From assembly GCF_030687495.1 (NCBI RefSeq), contig NZ_CP117435.1, positions 4,220,501-4,284,500 of the forward strand: DNA of 64,000 nt. Direction: 5' to 3'. The notes beneath the pieces were generated by a model, which saw only the letters and a program-made list of their open reading frames with translations, was not told the origin of the DNA and ran no database searches. Position numbers and translations under genes: made by a program. Positions 17,042 through 27,988 of the stretch are shown piece by piece. The DNA is from Pseudomonas sp. FP453. GTDB lineage: Bacteria > Pseudomonadota > Gammaproteobacteria > Pseudomonadales > Pseudomonadaceae. Numbering within the stretch: position 1 is the first letter of the stretch; every line of letters starts with the position of its first letter.

Positions 17042-18424
17042 ATGAGCCGTATCGAAACCGACAGCCTGGGAGAAGTGCACGTCCCGGATGACGCTTACTG
17101 GGGCGCGCAGACCCAACGCTCGCTGGTGAATTTCGCCATCGGCGAGCAACGCATGCCCCTGCCGGTATTGCACGCCCTGGCCCTGATCAAAAAGGCCGCC
17201 GCACGGGTCAACAGCCGCAACGGCGACTTGCCCGCCGATATCGCCCGCCTGATCGAACAGGCCGCCAACGAAGTGCTTGCAGGCCAGCATGACGACCAGT
17301 TCCCGCTGGTGGTGTGGCAGACCGGCAGCGGCACCCAGAGCAACATGAACGCCAACGAAGTGATCGCCGGCCGCGCCAACGAGCTGTCGGGCAAACCCCG
17401 GGGCGGCAAGAGCCCGGTGCATCCCAATGACCATGTGAACCGCTCCCAGAGCTCCAACGACTGCTTCCCCACCGCCATGAGCATTGCCGCCGTGCAAGCG
17501 GTGCACCAGCGCCTGTTGCCGGCGATTGCCGCGCTGTCCGGCGGCCTTGCCGAACAGGCGGCGCAGCATATGAAGCTGGTGAAGACCGGCCGCACCCACA
17601 TGATGGACGCCACGCCGATCACCTTCGGCCAGGAACTCTCGGCGTTTATCGCCCAGCTCGACTACGCCGAACGTGCCGTGCGCAGCGCCCTGCCCGCCGT
17701 GTGCGAGCTGGCCCAGGGCGGGACGGCGGTAGGTACCGGGCTGAATGCGCCCCATGGCTTTGGCGAGGCGATTGCCTCCGAGCTGGCGGCGTTGTCCGGT
17801 TTTCCTTTCGTCACCGCGCCGAACAAGTTCGCCGCCCTCTCCGGCCATGAGCCGCTGGTGACGCTGCACGGTGCGCTGAAAACCCTGGCGGTGGCGCTGA
17901 TGAAAATCGCCAACGACCTGCGCTTGCTGGGTTCCGGCCCGCGTGCCGGGTTCGCCGAGGTCAAGTTGCCGGCCAACGAGCCCGGCAGTTCGATCATGCC
18001 AGGCAAGGTCAACCCGACCCAGTGCGAAGCGCTGTCGATGCTGGCCTGCCAAGTGCTGGGCAATGACGTGACCATCGGCATCGCCGCCAGCCAGGGGCAT
18101 TTGCAGTTGAACGTGTACAAGCCGGTGATCATCCACAACCTGCTGGAATCGATCCGCCTGCTGGCCGACGGCTGCAATAACTTCCAGGAGCATTGCATCG
18201 CCGGCCTGGAGCCCGACGCCACGCAAATGGCCGAGCACCTGGAGCGCGGGCTGATGCTGGTGACGGCACTCAACCCGCATATCGGCTACGACAAATCCGC
18301 CGAGATCGCCAAGAAAGCCTACGCCGAAGGGCTGACGCTGCGGGAAGCGGCCCTGTCACTGGGCTACCTCACCGATGCCGAGTTCGACCAGTGGGTACGC
18401 CCGGAAGACATGCTGGGCACTTAA
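17042..18424 (+). CDS. fumC: Class II fumarate hydratase
   Basis: A 460-residue iron-independent fumarase that interconverts fumarate and L-malate in the TCA cycle. It shows the family signature [11 protein letters not shown] (about residue 318), the substrate-binding [14 protein letters not shown] near 97, and [12 protein letters not shown] near 182. The start ATG 17042 is preceded by AAGGAG at good spacing; an upstream in-frame ATG at 16958 lies in the divergent promoter region. Being Fe-S-free, it is the oxidative-stress-tolerant fumarase. It is divergent from the DUF2059 gene and overlaps the EamA gene end by 4 bases, tail to tail. Confidence 0.96.
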   Translation: MSRIETDSLGEVHVPDDAYWGAQTQRSLVNFAIGEQRMPLPVLHALALIKKAAARVNSRNGDLPADIARLIEQAANEVLAGQHDDQFPLVVWQTGSGTQSNMNANEVIAGRANELSGKPRGGKSPVHPNDHVNRSQSSNDCFPTAMSIAAVQAVHQRLLPAIAALSGGLAEQAAQHMKLVKTGRTHMMDATPITFGQELSAFIAQLDYAERAVRSALPAVCELAQGGTAVGTGLNAPHGFGEAIASELAALSGFPFVTAPNKFAALSGHEPLVTLHGALKTLAVALMKIANDLRLLGSGPRAGFAEVKLPANEPGSSIMPGKVNPTQCEALSMLACQVLGNDVTIGIAASQGHLQLNVYKPVIIHNLLESIRLLADGCNNFQEHCIAGLEPDATQMAEHLERGLMLVTALNPHIGYDKSAEIAKKAYAEGLTLREAALSLGYLTDAEFDQWVRPEDMLGT

Positions 18425-19377
18425 GACGCCATGCGTAACCGCCGGGCCTTGAGCCCGGCAATCAGCGAAGGCGCCAGTGCCACGGTCGCCGACCCCAGCA
18501 CCACCACCAACGCCCCGGCATAGCCCAGGGCGTTGATGTCTTCGGCCTGCACAAAGTCCGGCCACCACCACGCCGCCAAGGCCACCGCGACAAAGGTCAC
18601 CAATGGCGTGAGCGCCAGGGTCGCGCTGACCCGCGAGGCTTCCCAATGCGCCAGCGCTTCGGCAAACGCGCCGTAGGCCACCAGGGTGTTCATGCAGCAG
18701 GCCAGCAACAGCCAGCCTTGCAGCGGGCTCAGGTCCAGGGCTTCCAGCGGATGCGCCCACGGCGTGAGCAACACCGCGCAACACAGGTAGATCACCATCA
18801 TCACTTGCAGCGAATTCCACACCGTCAGCAACTGCTTCTGGCCCAGGGCGTAGAACACCCAGATGGTGGTGGCCAGGAGGATGGTCAGCACGCCAGCGGT
18901 GTAAGCGCCAAGGGACGTCAGCAACTCCTCCAACCGCTGATTGAAGAACAAACCAAAGCCACAGACCAGCACGATCAGGCCGACCACCTGCCCCGGGCTG
19001 AAACGCTCCTTGAACACAAACACGCTGGCGATCATCAGAAAGATCGGACCCATCTGCACCACCAGCTGGGCGGTGCCGGGGCTGAGCATTTTCAGGCCCA
19101 CCAGGTACAGCACATAGTTGCCCACCAGGCCGCACACGGCCATGCCCACCAGCCAGCCGCCCTTGGGCCCCAGCACATTGAGACGGGGCAAGCGTTTGCT
19201 CAGCGCCAGGTACACGAACAGGCAACCGCCGGCGACGGCCAGGCGAAACCAGGTGACGGTGATCGGGTCCATCACCTGCAGCACCTGCTTGAGTTTGATC
19301 GGCAGAATGCCCCAGAGCAGCGCGGTCAACAGGGTCAGGAGAAAGCCATAGACCCAGCGGCCGGAAGAGATGTGCAT
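18421..19377 (-). CDS. EamA/DMT-family transporter
   Basis: A 318-residue inner-membrane protein with about ten hydrophobic helices in two repeated halves of five, the layout of the drug/metabolite transporter superfamily (RhaT/RarD-like). The first EamA repeat begins with [17 protein letters not shown], a RarD-like feature. Substrate is not evident; export of an amino acid or small metabolite is typical. I start at ATG 19377, which opens directly into helix 1; an earlier in-frame start would add a 29-residue tail without membrane character. Confidence 0.88.
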   Translation of the reverse strand: MHISSGRWVYGFLLTLLTALLWGILPIKLKQVLQVMDPITVTWFRLAVAGGCLFVYLALSKRLPRLNVLGPKGGWLVGMAVCGLVGNYVLYLVGLKMLSPGTAQLVVQMGPIFLMIASVFVFKERFSPGQVVGLIVLVCGFGLFFNQRLEELLTSLGAYTAGVLTILLATTIWVFYALGQKQLLTVWNSLQVMMVIYLCCAVLLTPWAHPLEALDLSPLQGWLLLACCMNTLVAYGAFAEALAHWEASRVSATLALTPLVTFVAVALAAWWWPDFVQAEDINALGYAGALVVVLGSATVALAPSLIAGLKARRLRMAS

Positions 19378-19472
19378 GAGTGCCCCAGAAGCCAGAGGAA
19401 GTGGAGCGGGCATTCTAGGGGGACGAAGGGGTACCTTGGCGAGCGATTTTTTCCAGCACACCACAAATCAAA

Positions 19473-19559
19473 TGTGGGAGCTGGCTTGCCTGCGATAGCA
19501 TCACCTCGGTACATCTGACTCACCGAGGTGTCTGCATCGCAGGCAAGCCAGCTCCCACA
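19473..19559. repeat. REPIN (paired inverted REP ends), spacer type with CACCTCGGT arms
   Basis: Ends TGTGGGAGCTGGCTTGCCTGCGAT and its complement face each other. The spacer contains a second inverted repeat, CACCTCGGT...ACCGAGGTG. It lies between the EamA and thiolase genes. Confidence 0.9.
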
Positions 19560-19584
19560 GTTTGAGCCGGTTTCTTCAGTGAGG

Positions 19585-20769
19585 TTAGCGCACAGCTTCG
19601 AAGAGGCCCGTGGCACCCATGCCGCCACCCACGCACATGGTGACGATCCCATAGCGCAAATTGCGCCGCTGCAGTTCCCGCACCAAATGCCCCACCTGCC
19701 GCGAACCGGTCATGCCGAACGGATGCCCGATGGAGATCGAGCCGCCGTTGACGTTGTACTTCGCGTTATCGATCTCCAACCGATTCCGCGCATACAGGCA
19801 CTGCGACGCAAACGCTTCATTCAGCTCCCACAAGTCAATGTCCGCCACCTGCAAGCCCTTGGCCTTGAGCAGCTTGGGCACCGAGAACACCGGGCCGATA
19901 CCCATCTCGTCCGGCTCGCAACCGGCCACGGTGAACCCACGGAAAAACGCCTTGGGCTTGAGCCCCAGCTCCAGGGCTTTTTCCAGGCTCATCACCAGGG
20001 TCATTGAGGCGCCGTCGGACAGTTGCGACGAGTTGCCCGCCGTCACCGAGCCGTCTTCGGCGAACACCGGTTTCAAGCCTTGCAGGCTGGCCAACGTGGT
20101 GTCCGGGCGGTTGCAGTCGTCGCGATCCACCACGCCGTCAAGGATTTGCACCGCGCCGGTGTTCTTGTCTTCGACCTTGTACTTGACCGTCATCGCCACG
20201 ATTTCATCATCGAACAAACCGTCGGCCTGGGCGTGGGCCGTGCGCTGCTGGCTTTGCAGGGCGTACAGGTCCTGCTCTTCACGGCTGACGTTATAGCGCC
20301 GCGCAACGATCTCGGCCGTCTGGCCCATGGGGAAATAAATGCCCGGCACCTGCTCCTTGAGCAGCGGGTTGACCAGGTTGTCGGTGTTGACGCTTTTCAT
20401 GGTCAGGCTGATGGACTCGACGCCGCCTGCGACAATGATGTCGCTGCAACCGGAGGCAATCTGGTTGGCCGCAATCGCGATCGCCTGCAAGCCCGACGAA
20501 CAGAAACGGTTGAGCGTCATGCCCGCCGTGCCGGTGCCCAACTGCGACAACACCGCCACATTGCGCCCAATGTTGTAGCCCTGGGCGCCCTCATTGGAGC
20601 CGGCGCCGACGATGCAATCTTCCACCGTCGCCGGGTCGATGCCATTGCGGCTGAGCAGCGCGTTGACGCAATGGGCGGCCATGTCGTCCGGGCGGGTCTG
20701 GTTGAACTTGCCGCGAAAGGATTTGGCCAGGCCGGTTCGCACGCTGTCGACGATCACTACTTCACGCAT
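19585..20769 (-). CDS. Acetyl-CoA C-acyltransferase (thiolase)
   Basis: A 394-residue thiolase. The acylated Cys90 lies in NRFCSSGLQAI, the active-site His in NGGSISIGHPFGMTG and the second catalytic Cys in VTMCVGGGMGATGL. It cleaves 3-ketoacyl-CoA or condenses acyl-CoAs. The sequence type (GAGSNEGAQGYNIGRN) is that of standalone beta-ketothiolases of fatty-acid degradation rather than PhaA. No hydratase/dehydrogenase partner is adjacent. The start MREVVIVDSVRT is the family norm. Confidence 0.93.
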   Translation of the reverse strand: MREVVIVDSVRTGLAKSFRGKFNQTRPDDMAAHCVNALLSRNGIDPATVEDCIVGAGSNEGAQGYNIGRNVAVLSQLGTGTAGMTLNRFCSSGLQAIAIAANQIASGCSDIIVAGGVESISLTMKSVNTDNLVNPLLKEQVPGIYFPMGQTAEIVARRYNVSREEQDLYALQSQQRTAHAQADGLFDDEIVAMTVKYKVEDKNTGAVQILDGVVDRDDCNRPDTTLASLQGLKPVFAEDGSVTAGNSSQLSDGASMTLVMSLEKALELGLKPKAFFRGFTVAGCEPDEMGIGPVFSVPKLLKAKGLQVADIDLWELNEAFASQCLYARNRLEIDNAKYNVNGGSISIGHPFGMTGSRQVGHLVRELQRRNLRYGIVTMCVGGGMGATGLFEAVR

Positions 20770-20860
20770 GGGCTACCTCGATTTTGTCGTTGTTGGGAGA
20801 TGGATCGAGCATAGATCCAGCTGATTCCAACCGCGACGATCATTCACCCCATAGATAGGC

Positions 20861-22378
20861 CTACTTCTTCTTGCCTTTCTTATCGTGCTTGTCGGACTTC
20901 TCGAACGCTTCCTCCAGCGCCAGGTTGATGGTGCGCAACACCTTGACCCGCGCCCAGCGCTTGTCGTTGGCCTCCACCAATGTCCAGGGCGAGACTTCGG
21001 TGCTGGTGCGGTCAACCATGTCGCCGACAGCCGCACGGTAGTCATCCCACTTGTCGCGGTTGCGCCAGTCGTCTTCGGTGATCTTGAAACGCTTGAAGGG
21101 GATTTCCTCGCGGGCCTGGAAGCGTTCCAGTTGGGTCTGTTTGTCGATGGCCAGCCAGAACTTGACCACGATCACGCCGGCGTCGCGCAACTGCTCTTCG
21201 AAGTCATTGATCTCGCCATAGGCGCGCATCCAGTCGGCCCGGGTGCAGAAACCTTCAATACGCTCCACCAGCACGCGGCCGTACCAGGAGCGGTCGAACA
21301 CGGTGAACATGCCGCGCGCCGGGATCTTCTGCCAGAAACGCCACAGGTACGGCTGCGCGCGCTCGTCTTCACTGGGCGCGGCAATCGGCACGATGTGGTA
21401 CTGACGCGGGTCCAGCGCCGCCGCCACCCGGCGGATCGCGCCGCCCTTGCCCGCCGCATCGTTGCCTTCAAACACCGTGACCAGCGCGTGCTTGCGCATG
21501 CGTTTGTCGCGCATCAGGCCGGAGAGGCGCGCCTGTTCGGTGATGAGCTGTTCTTCGTAATCGTCCTTGTCCAGGCGCTGGCTCAAGTCGAGGCTGTCGA
21601 GCAGGCTTTTCCTGTCCACCGACGCGATCAACGGCGCCGGGTTCATGCCGCTGGCCTTGCCCTTGGGCAGCTTCAGGGCGTTCTGGATGCCTTCCAACAG
21701 CAGCTTGCCCACGGTGAGGCTGCGGTAATGCGCATCCACGCCTTCGATCACATGCCACGGCGCATAGTCGCGGCTGGTGCGGCGCAGGATACGCTCGCCG
21801 AAATGAACGAACTTGTCGTAGGTTTCGGACTGCTGCCAGTCCAGCGGGCTGATGCGCCAACTGTGCAACGGGTCATCGGCCAAGGCCTTGAGCCGCGCCT
21901 TCATTTGCTTTTTGGACAGGTGGAACCAGAACTTGAAGATCAGCGCGCCTTCATCGCAGAGCATCTTTTCCAGGCGCTCGGCACCGGCGATGGCCTGGTC
22001 CAGGCGGGCGTCCTTGATCTGCCCATGCACGCGGCTCTGCAGCATCTGGCTGTACCAGTTGCCAAAGAACACCCCCATGCGGCCCTTGGCGGGCAACTGC
22101 CGCCAGTAACGCCAGGCCGGTGGCCGGGCCAGCTCTTCGTCGGTCTGCTGGTCGAAGGTGCGCACTTCGATCAGGCGCGGGTCCATCCATTCATTGAGCA
22201 GCTTGACGGTCTCGCCCTTGCCGGCGCCTTCGATGCCGTTAATCAGGATAATCACCGGGAAGCGCTTCTGCTGTTGCAGCTCGTACTGCACTTCCAGCAG
22301 GGCCTCGCGCAGGGCTGGCACTTCGGCGTCGTAGGTGTCTTTGTCGATGGCGTGACCGATTTCGGCGGATTCGAACAT
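20861..22378 (-). CDS. pap: Polyphosphate:AMP phosphotransferase (double PPK2 domain)
   Basis: A 505-residue protein made of two tandem PPK2 domains. The N-terminal copy (about residues 15-240) has a P-loop NGIEGAGKGE; the C-terminal copy (about 265-495) has FEGNDAAGKGGAI and the lid motif FDRSWYGRVLVERIEGF. Class II PPK2 enzymes of this fused form (P. aeruginosa PA3455) phosphorylate AMP to ADP with polyphosphate as donor. The lysine-rich tail (KSDKHDKKGKKK) is typical. I use ATG 22378 rather than an in-frame start 51 bases upstream, because MFESAEIGHAI is the usual start. Confidence 0.92.
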   Translation of the reverse strand: MFESAEIGHAIDKDTYDAEVPALREALLEVQYELQQQKRFPVIILINGIEGAGKGETVKLLNEWMDPRLIEVRTFDQQTDEELARPPAWRYWRQLPAKGRMGVFFGNWYSQMLQSRVHGQIKDARLDQAIAGAERLEKMLCDEGALIFKFWFHLSKKQMKARLKALADDPLHSWRISPLDWQQSETYDKFVHFGERILRRTSRDYAPWHVIEGVDAHYRSLTVGKLLLEGIQNALKLPKGKASGMNPAPLIASVDRKSLLDSLDLSQRLDKDDYEEQLITEQARLSGLMRDKRMRKHALVTVFEGNDAAGKGGAIRRVAAALDPRQYHIVPIAAPSEDERAQPYLWRFWQKIPARGMFTVFDRSWYGRVLVERIEGFCTRADWMRAYGEINDFEEQLRDAGVIVVKFWLAIDKQTQLERFQAREEIPFKRFKITEDDWRNRDKWDDYRAAVGDMVDRTSTEVSPWTLVEANDKRWARVKVLRTINLALEEAFEKSDKHDKKGKKK

Positions 22379-22519
22379 GGGCAGCTCCGTTTCAAGATGG
22401 CTCAAGACTAGCGGATTGGGCCGCAACACGCGGGAGGAAATTCCACTCGCGCTTGCCGTGGGTCAATTCAACCCCTGTTGATCGGCTAGAATGGCGGCCT
22501 TGCCTTTACCGAGCCGCCC

Positions 22520-24508
22520 ATGAATCCCGTAACCCACGCCCAGCTCGACTGGGACGACCAAGGCCGCCCGCACTCGCGGGTGTTCGACGATGTGTACTTC
22601 TCCGACAAGTCGGGCCTTGAAGAAACCCGCTACGTATTCCTCGAACAGAACCGTTTGCAGGAGCGCTTTGCCGCGCTGCCGGTGGGTGGGCGCCTGGTGA
22701 TTGGTGAAACGGGGTTTGGCACGGGCTTGAATTTTCTCTGCGCCTGGCAACTGTTCGAACAACACGCGGTGGCCGGCGCGCGCCTGCATTTCGTCAGCGT
22801 GGAAAAGTACCCATTGAGCCCCGCCGACCTGCAACGCGCCCTCGCCCTGTGGCCCGAACTGCAACCCTTCGCCGAGCAGCTGCTGGCGCAGTACATCGCC
22901 ATCCACCAGGGCTTCCAACGCCTGGTGCTGGACAACGGCCGCGTGACCCTGACCCTGTTGATCGGCGATGCCCTTGAGCAACTGCCACAACTGGATGCGC
23001 AGATCGATGCATGGTTTCTCGACGGTTTCGCCCCGGCGAAAAACCCGGACATGTGGACCGCCGAACTGTTCGCCGAACTGGCGCGCCTGGCCGCACCGGG
23101 CTCGACCATCAGCACGTTTACCAGCACCGGCTGGGTACGGCGGCTCATCAACGCCGCCGGGTTCAAGATGAAACGCACGCCAGGCATCGGCCACAAATGG
23201 GAGATCCTGCGCGGCGAGTTCCTCGGCTGGCCCGCGGACGCCGCCGCGCCGCCCGCGGCTAAACCCTGGTTCGCCCGGCCGGCAGCCATTGCCGGCGAAC
23301 GCCATGCCATGGTCATTGGCGGTGGCCTCGCCGGATGTGCCACCGCCGCCAGCCTCGCCGCTCGGGGCTGGCGCGTCAGCCTGTTGGAACGGCATGCCGA
23401 GCTGGCCCAGGAAGCGTCAGGCAACCCCCAGGGCGTGCTGTACCTCAAGTTGTCAGCCCATGGCACGGCGTTGTCCCAGTTGATCCTCAGCGGCTTCGGC
23501 CACACCCGGCGCCTGCTGGAACACCTGCACCGTGGCGTCGACTGGGATGGCTGCGGCGTGCTGCAACTGGCGTTCAATGCCAAGGAAGCCGAGCGCCAGG
23601 CGCAGCTGGCCGGGGCCTTTGCGCCCGAACTGTTGCACCTGTTGGACCGCAGCCAGGCGCAGCAACAAGCCGGCATCTCGCTGGAACAGGGCGGGCTGTT
23701 TTTCCCTGAGGGCGGTTGGGTCCACCCGCCAGCGCTGTGCCAATGGCAAGCGGCTCACCCGTTGATCCACGTGCTCACGCACCACAATGCCGTTGAGCTG
23801 CAATTCGTCGATCAGCAGTGGCAGGCCCGCGACGGCGACACCTTGCTGGCCAGCGCCAGTGTCGTGGTGCTGGCCGGCGCCGCCGACATCAAACATTTTG
23901 CGCCCAGCGCCGATTTGCCCCTCAAGCGTATCCGCGGGCAGATCACCCGGCTGCCACAAACCCAGGCCAGCCAGGCCCTGGCCACGGTGGTCTGTGCCGA
24001 AGGGTATGTCGCCCCGGCGCGCCTGGGCGAGCACACCCTCGGCGCCAGCTTCGACTTCAAAAGCGACGACCTCACGCCCACCGCCGCCGAGCACGCCGGC
24101 AACCTGGAGATGCTGCGGGAAATTTCCGCTGACCTGCTGCACCGTCTGGGCGCCGACACACAGGCACCCGAACAGTTGCAAGGCCGCGCCGCCTTCCGTT
24201 GCACCAGCCCCGACTACCTGCCCATCGTCGGGCCGCTGGCCGCGCGCGAAGCGTTTGACCAGGCCTACGCCGTGCTGCGCAAAGACGCTCGCCAAGTGCC
24301 GGACACGCCCTGCCCCTGGCTGCCCGGCCTGTACATCAACAGCGGCCATGGCTCACGCGGGCTGGTCACCGCGCCACTGTGCGGCGAACTGCTCGCCGCG
24401 TGGCTGGAGAACGAACCGTTGCCGGTGCCGCGCAGCGTGGCCGAGGGCTGTCACCCCAACCGGTTTGCCCAGCGCGCATTGGTGCGCAGCTCACTGCCCC
24501 CGCGTTAG
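22520..24508 (+). CDS. mnmC: Bifunctional tRNA wobble-uridine modification enzyme MnmC
   Basis: A 662-residue fusion. The N-terminal methyltransferase (MnmC2/MnmD, residues 1-240) has the SAM motif GETGFGTGLNFL and WFLDGFAPAKNPDMW. The C-terminal FAD oxidase (MnmC1, from about 255) has the dinucleotide motif VIGGGLAGCATA and the closing INSGHGSRGLVTAPL. It converts cmnm5(s2)U34 to nm5 and then methylates it to mnm5(s2)U34. The stop overlaps the end of the convergent NEL gene by 18 bases. Confidence 0.96.
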   Translation: MNPVTHAQLDWDDQGRPHSRVFDDVYFSDKSGLEETRYVFLEQNRLQERFAALPVGGRLVIGETGFGTGLNFLCAWQLFEQHAVAGARLHFVSVEKYPLSPADLQRALALWPELQPFAEQLLAQYIAIHQGFQRLVLDNGRVTLTLLIGDALEQLPQLDAQIDAWFLDGFAPAKNPDMWTAELFAELARLAAPGSTISTFTSTGWVRRLINAAGFKMKRTPGIGHKWEILRGEFLGWPADAAAPPAAKPWFARPAAIAGERHAMVIGGGLAGCATAASLAARGWRVSLLERHAELAQEASGNPQGVLYLKLSAHGTALSQLILSGFGHTRRLLEHLHRGVDWDGCGVLQLAFNAKEAERQAQLAGAFAPELLHLLDRSQAQQQAGISLEQGGLFFPEGGWVHPPALCQWQAAHPLIHVLTHHNAVELQFVDQQWQARDGDTLLASASVVVLAGAADIKHFAPSADLPLKRIRGQITRLPQTQASQALATVVCAEGYVAPARLGEHTLGASFDFKSDDLTPTAAEHAGNLEMLREISADLLHRLGADTQAPEQLQGRAAFRCTSPDYLPIVGPLAAREAFDQAYAVLRKDARQVPDTPCPWLPGLYINSGHGSRGLVTAPLCGELLAAWLENEPLPVPRSVAEGCHPNRFAQRALVRSSLPPR

Positions 24509-27500
24509 ACAGGACGCGAGGCGCACATCGGCGCGGTTGATTGCATCCTCGGTGAGGCGCTCGATTTCCGTCGCTTCGGCTTTATCCTTGTCCTCCATGA
24601 TCGTATTCGCCTGCTGGATCATTTCGGCGTCCGAGAGTGGCGGGGCCTGGCACTCCAACACGGCCAGCCGGTCATGGAAGGGCTTGAGCAAGGTTTCAAA
24701 CCGGTCGGCAGAGGTGCGTTTCAAATACGCGATCCAGAACGGCAACTTGGAGAGGTACGTCAACAATTCCGCAGACAGCTCGGCGCTGCGCACGGCGGCG
24801 TCGGCGGCATCCAGGTCTGACGGTGCCACGCCCGCCAAGGCCTTCTGATGCAAGTCTTTGGGTTGCCCCGGCAGTTTCAGGCTTTGCGCCAGCCGTGTAC
24901 GGAAGAAGAGGCTGACGGCCACGCCATCCAGCTGGGGATTTTTACGGCTGTGGGCGAAGGCCAGGCTCTCGACTTTACTCAGGCGAAAGAACTTTTTGGC
25001 CGTGTCGAGCATCTGTTTGGCACTGACCTGCCCACCCAACGCCAACTGCGAGTCCTCATGGATTTCGACCAGCACTTCAAGGTCGCTGAAGTTCGCGGCA
25101 GCGGCGTCATCACAATTGATCGGTGTTGCCGCGCGGTAGAACACCTCTTTACGCAACTCAGTATCCGCAGCCGTTGCATTCAATACCCGCCAGACGCGCC
25201 GTTCCAGGTCGGCACGCACCTGGAAGGCGTCGGCGGTATTAATCAGTCGGGCCAGCAGCGTGAAGAGCGCATCGCTGTTGGGCTCGTCTTTCAATGCCCG
25301 CCAAATCATGTCCTTTTGCGCATACTGGGCGTCGCCCTGATCTGCCAGCCAGGTTTCACGCGCCACCTGTTCATTCACACGCTCAATATCATCTTCCATG
25401 TACCCCATGCCGTGGCCCGTGCGTGCGCGGTAAGCCACCAACACGCTTTGGCTGGCGGTCGATAACGGGTTGCCCTTCAAGTTGATCCATTGGCCATAGC
25501 GGCGCGGTACCTGCGCGAGCCACTCGGGCAATTCCTTGATTTCATTGCCGCGTAGATCAAGACGCTCCAGATACGGCAGGCGCCTGACGCCCTCGGGCAA
25601 GCTGCGCAGGCGACAATTGCTGAGGACCAATTCGCGCAGCTCGAATTGGCGACTGACGTCCGGAGAGTCAACCAAGGGGTTGCCGGACAGGTTGAGGGAT
25701 TTCAACGTACGCATCTGCGCGAACGCCTTGCGCATCGCCTCGGTCATTTTCAACTGATTGCGTGCCAGGTTCAGATGCTCCAGCCCTGCCATGGAGGACA
25801 GCCCTTCTGGCAATTGCGAGAGCCGGTTATCGGCCAGCTCAACGCCCTTCACATTATTGAAGTGTTTCAGAAAAGGCGATGGATCGCGGCTCAGCTCCAT
25901 CTGCCGTAAAGACAACCACTGCACCCGGTCAAACATCACCTGTGCGGGCAATGTGGGGAAGTCGCCGAAAACCATGCGATCCAACTTGAGCCCCGGCACC
26001 TTGCTGCCTTGATCGTTCTGCATCAAGGACTGCCCACGCCAGGCATGCTTCAGGGCTGCAAATACCTGGGCGCGACTCAGGCGCAATTGCGACGGGGACA
26101 GGCCGTCAACAAGCGGGGCAATACGTTGCCGGCCCCACGAGCGCAACGTTTTACGCAACGTCACGTATTGCTGCTGCAACGCCTGGACTGCCCTGGCCCG
26201 GCCTATGGGGCCCATCCCTGCGCCCTCGAGCAACGCGGACACTTGCGCCTCGTCCAATAGGGGGAAAAGCCTCTTAACCTTACGCACCAGTGCCGAAGCA
26301 AATCCAGTGCCGCCCTGCGCCCCGACGACCTGTGCCCGCACGCAACTTGGCGCCTCTTCGGGAATGCCGCGCTCCGGCCACAGGTAACGCGCGATACGGT
26401 CGCGCTCATCCTGCGACTTGAAACGCAGCTGGCTGCGCAAATGCCCGACCGGTTGCTCATTCATCAGGTTCATGGCCCGGCGCTGCGCCGGCGACAGGCA
26501 ATCGACCACCGATTGCAGTAAGCCGTCTGGCCCACTCACACGCGTATTCAGGCTCACGCCCTTCTCATCGAAGGCCTGGAAACCCTGCTGGTTTCGCACA
26601 ATGTGACGGCGCACCGCCGCCGTCGAAGGCCCGACCTGCTCCAATACTTTGCCGCTCAAGCTGTCCTCATGCATTTGCAACAACATGTCCACCGGCCATC
26701 GACTCAGACGGCCGAGCATGGCGAAGATCACCCGCCGGGTCGAAGCACCGGCCAAGGGTGGCCAGTACAATCCCATCAGCGCCTGATCCTCGGCCATCTG
26801 GTCGAGCACCTCACGCGTGCGCTGCTCCAGCGACAACGGTATACGACGGTCCTTGATCAAATACCGACGATCCATGGAAGAGGCGTTGCCCCTCAGTTCC
26901 CTGACGACCTGGCGGGGCAGTTGCGGGAATCGCTCACGCAATGGCGCCGTCTCCTCATCAAGGACGCCTTTGTATTCGTCATACAGCTTGTCATACAGCC
27001 TGCGATGCCGATTGTTGACCGTCTCCAGCAATTGACGCTTGAGCAGCGCCGGGGCCTCCTCGAGGGTCGTGGTTTTACCCAGCAACGTGTTGCGTTCATC
27101 GTCCGACAGGGCCTCGAGCAAGGTCTCGAGTACCTGCCCCTCCCTGAGTTGTTGCTCGGTGATATGGATGCTCTGGTCTTCGTAGTCGAAGGGCGCGAGA
27201 TCCGGGTGGCTTTCCAGCAGGTTGCCGCGATTGTCCAGCAACTCGAAAAAACGCTCCTTCGGCCAACCCGGCATCAGCGGCAAGGCCAGGATCTGGGTGC
27301 GCGCGGTGCTCGGGTCGAGCTTGCCCTCCCTGGCCAAGGCATCGGCGAAGTCGAGGACTTGCTGGTGCAGCTTGAAACGCGCCACGGTGTCCTGGAAGCG
27401 CTCCGGCAGTGGCGCGTGTTCCAGCGCCAGGCGCTGTAGTTCGGCGAGGTCCGTCTGGTGGATGGCCGCGATGGATTGCAGCGCATCGGACGGTATATCC

Positions 27501-27680
27501 CCCAGGCTCGGATCGATTCGACGCAGGGTGTACGTTGGGTCCGTCCATTCTTCCGGACGTTCGAAGACATGCTGCCAGCCACCCTTCATGTTGTGCCGCA
27601 GCGGCGGCCGATAGGCCGTCGAGCGCGTGGGGTGCTTGAGGCACCATTCGCCCAGGTTGGCGTCGTAGGCTATCGGTCAT
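24491..27680 (-). pseudogene. LRR plus NEL-type E3 ubiquitin-ligase-like effector, start region frameshifted
   Basis: The clean frame begins at ATG 27589 (1032 residues) but has no ribosome binding site. The same frame reads sensibly upstream (NLGEWCLKH, TAYRPPLRHN) to a TGA at 27679. An ATG at 27680 in the next frame does have AAAGGA 9 bases upstream; removing one base at about 27671 joins them into a 1062-residue protein. It has a long helical N-terminal region, leucine-rich repeats at about 560-740 (repeats like LEHLNLARNQL, LERLDLRGNEI) and a C-terminal NEL domain with the catalytic-type Cys in INCDD (about residue 856 of the restored protein), followed by the FFRLSKVESLA region. NEL proteins ubiquitinate eukaryotic host proteins after secretion. 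Relatives in Pseudomonas usually carry a long DUF6543-type N-terminal region, which is missing here. Confidence 0.8.
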
Positions 27681-27988
27681 CGCTGCCGTCCTTTTTGCAT
27701 TGATTGATGACCCACTACGTTAAGCGCACGCGACGTAAATTCAGATTCAAATACCGGGCCGATCGAGCGCTTGAAACCCGCAAAATCCGCGTCGATTGCA
27801 CAGGGATTTACCACCACTTCCCTACAGCCCGCGCCACTGGGCAAGCGCCGCCGCGAGGCTTGCGGCCATTTGCCTTATAACTTATCGGTCTAAAACTCCC
27901 CGAATAGCCCCGTGTCAGTTTCTGGGTACGCGCCCTTCTGGGCGTATCGAGTATTCCCCTCCCCAACGGAAAAACCGGTAAGGAATTT
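27681..27988 (+). promoter_or_regulatory. Promoter region of the NAGGN operon and the divergent effector gene
   Basis: About 300 bases between two divergent units. It must hold the promoter of the osmoprotectant operon; the segment ATTTGCCTTATAACTTATCGG near 27870 is the most AT-rich. An inverted repeat CGCCCTTCTGGGCG lies at about 27931-27944. I could not identify a confident sigma-factor match. Confidence 0.3.
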
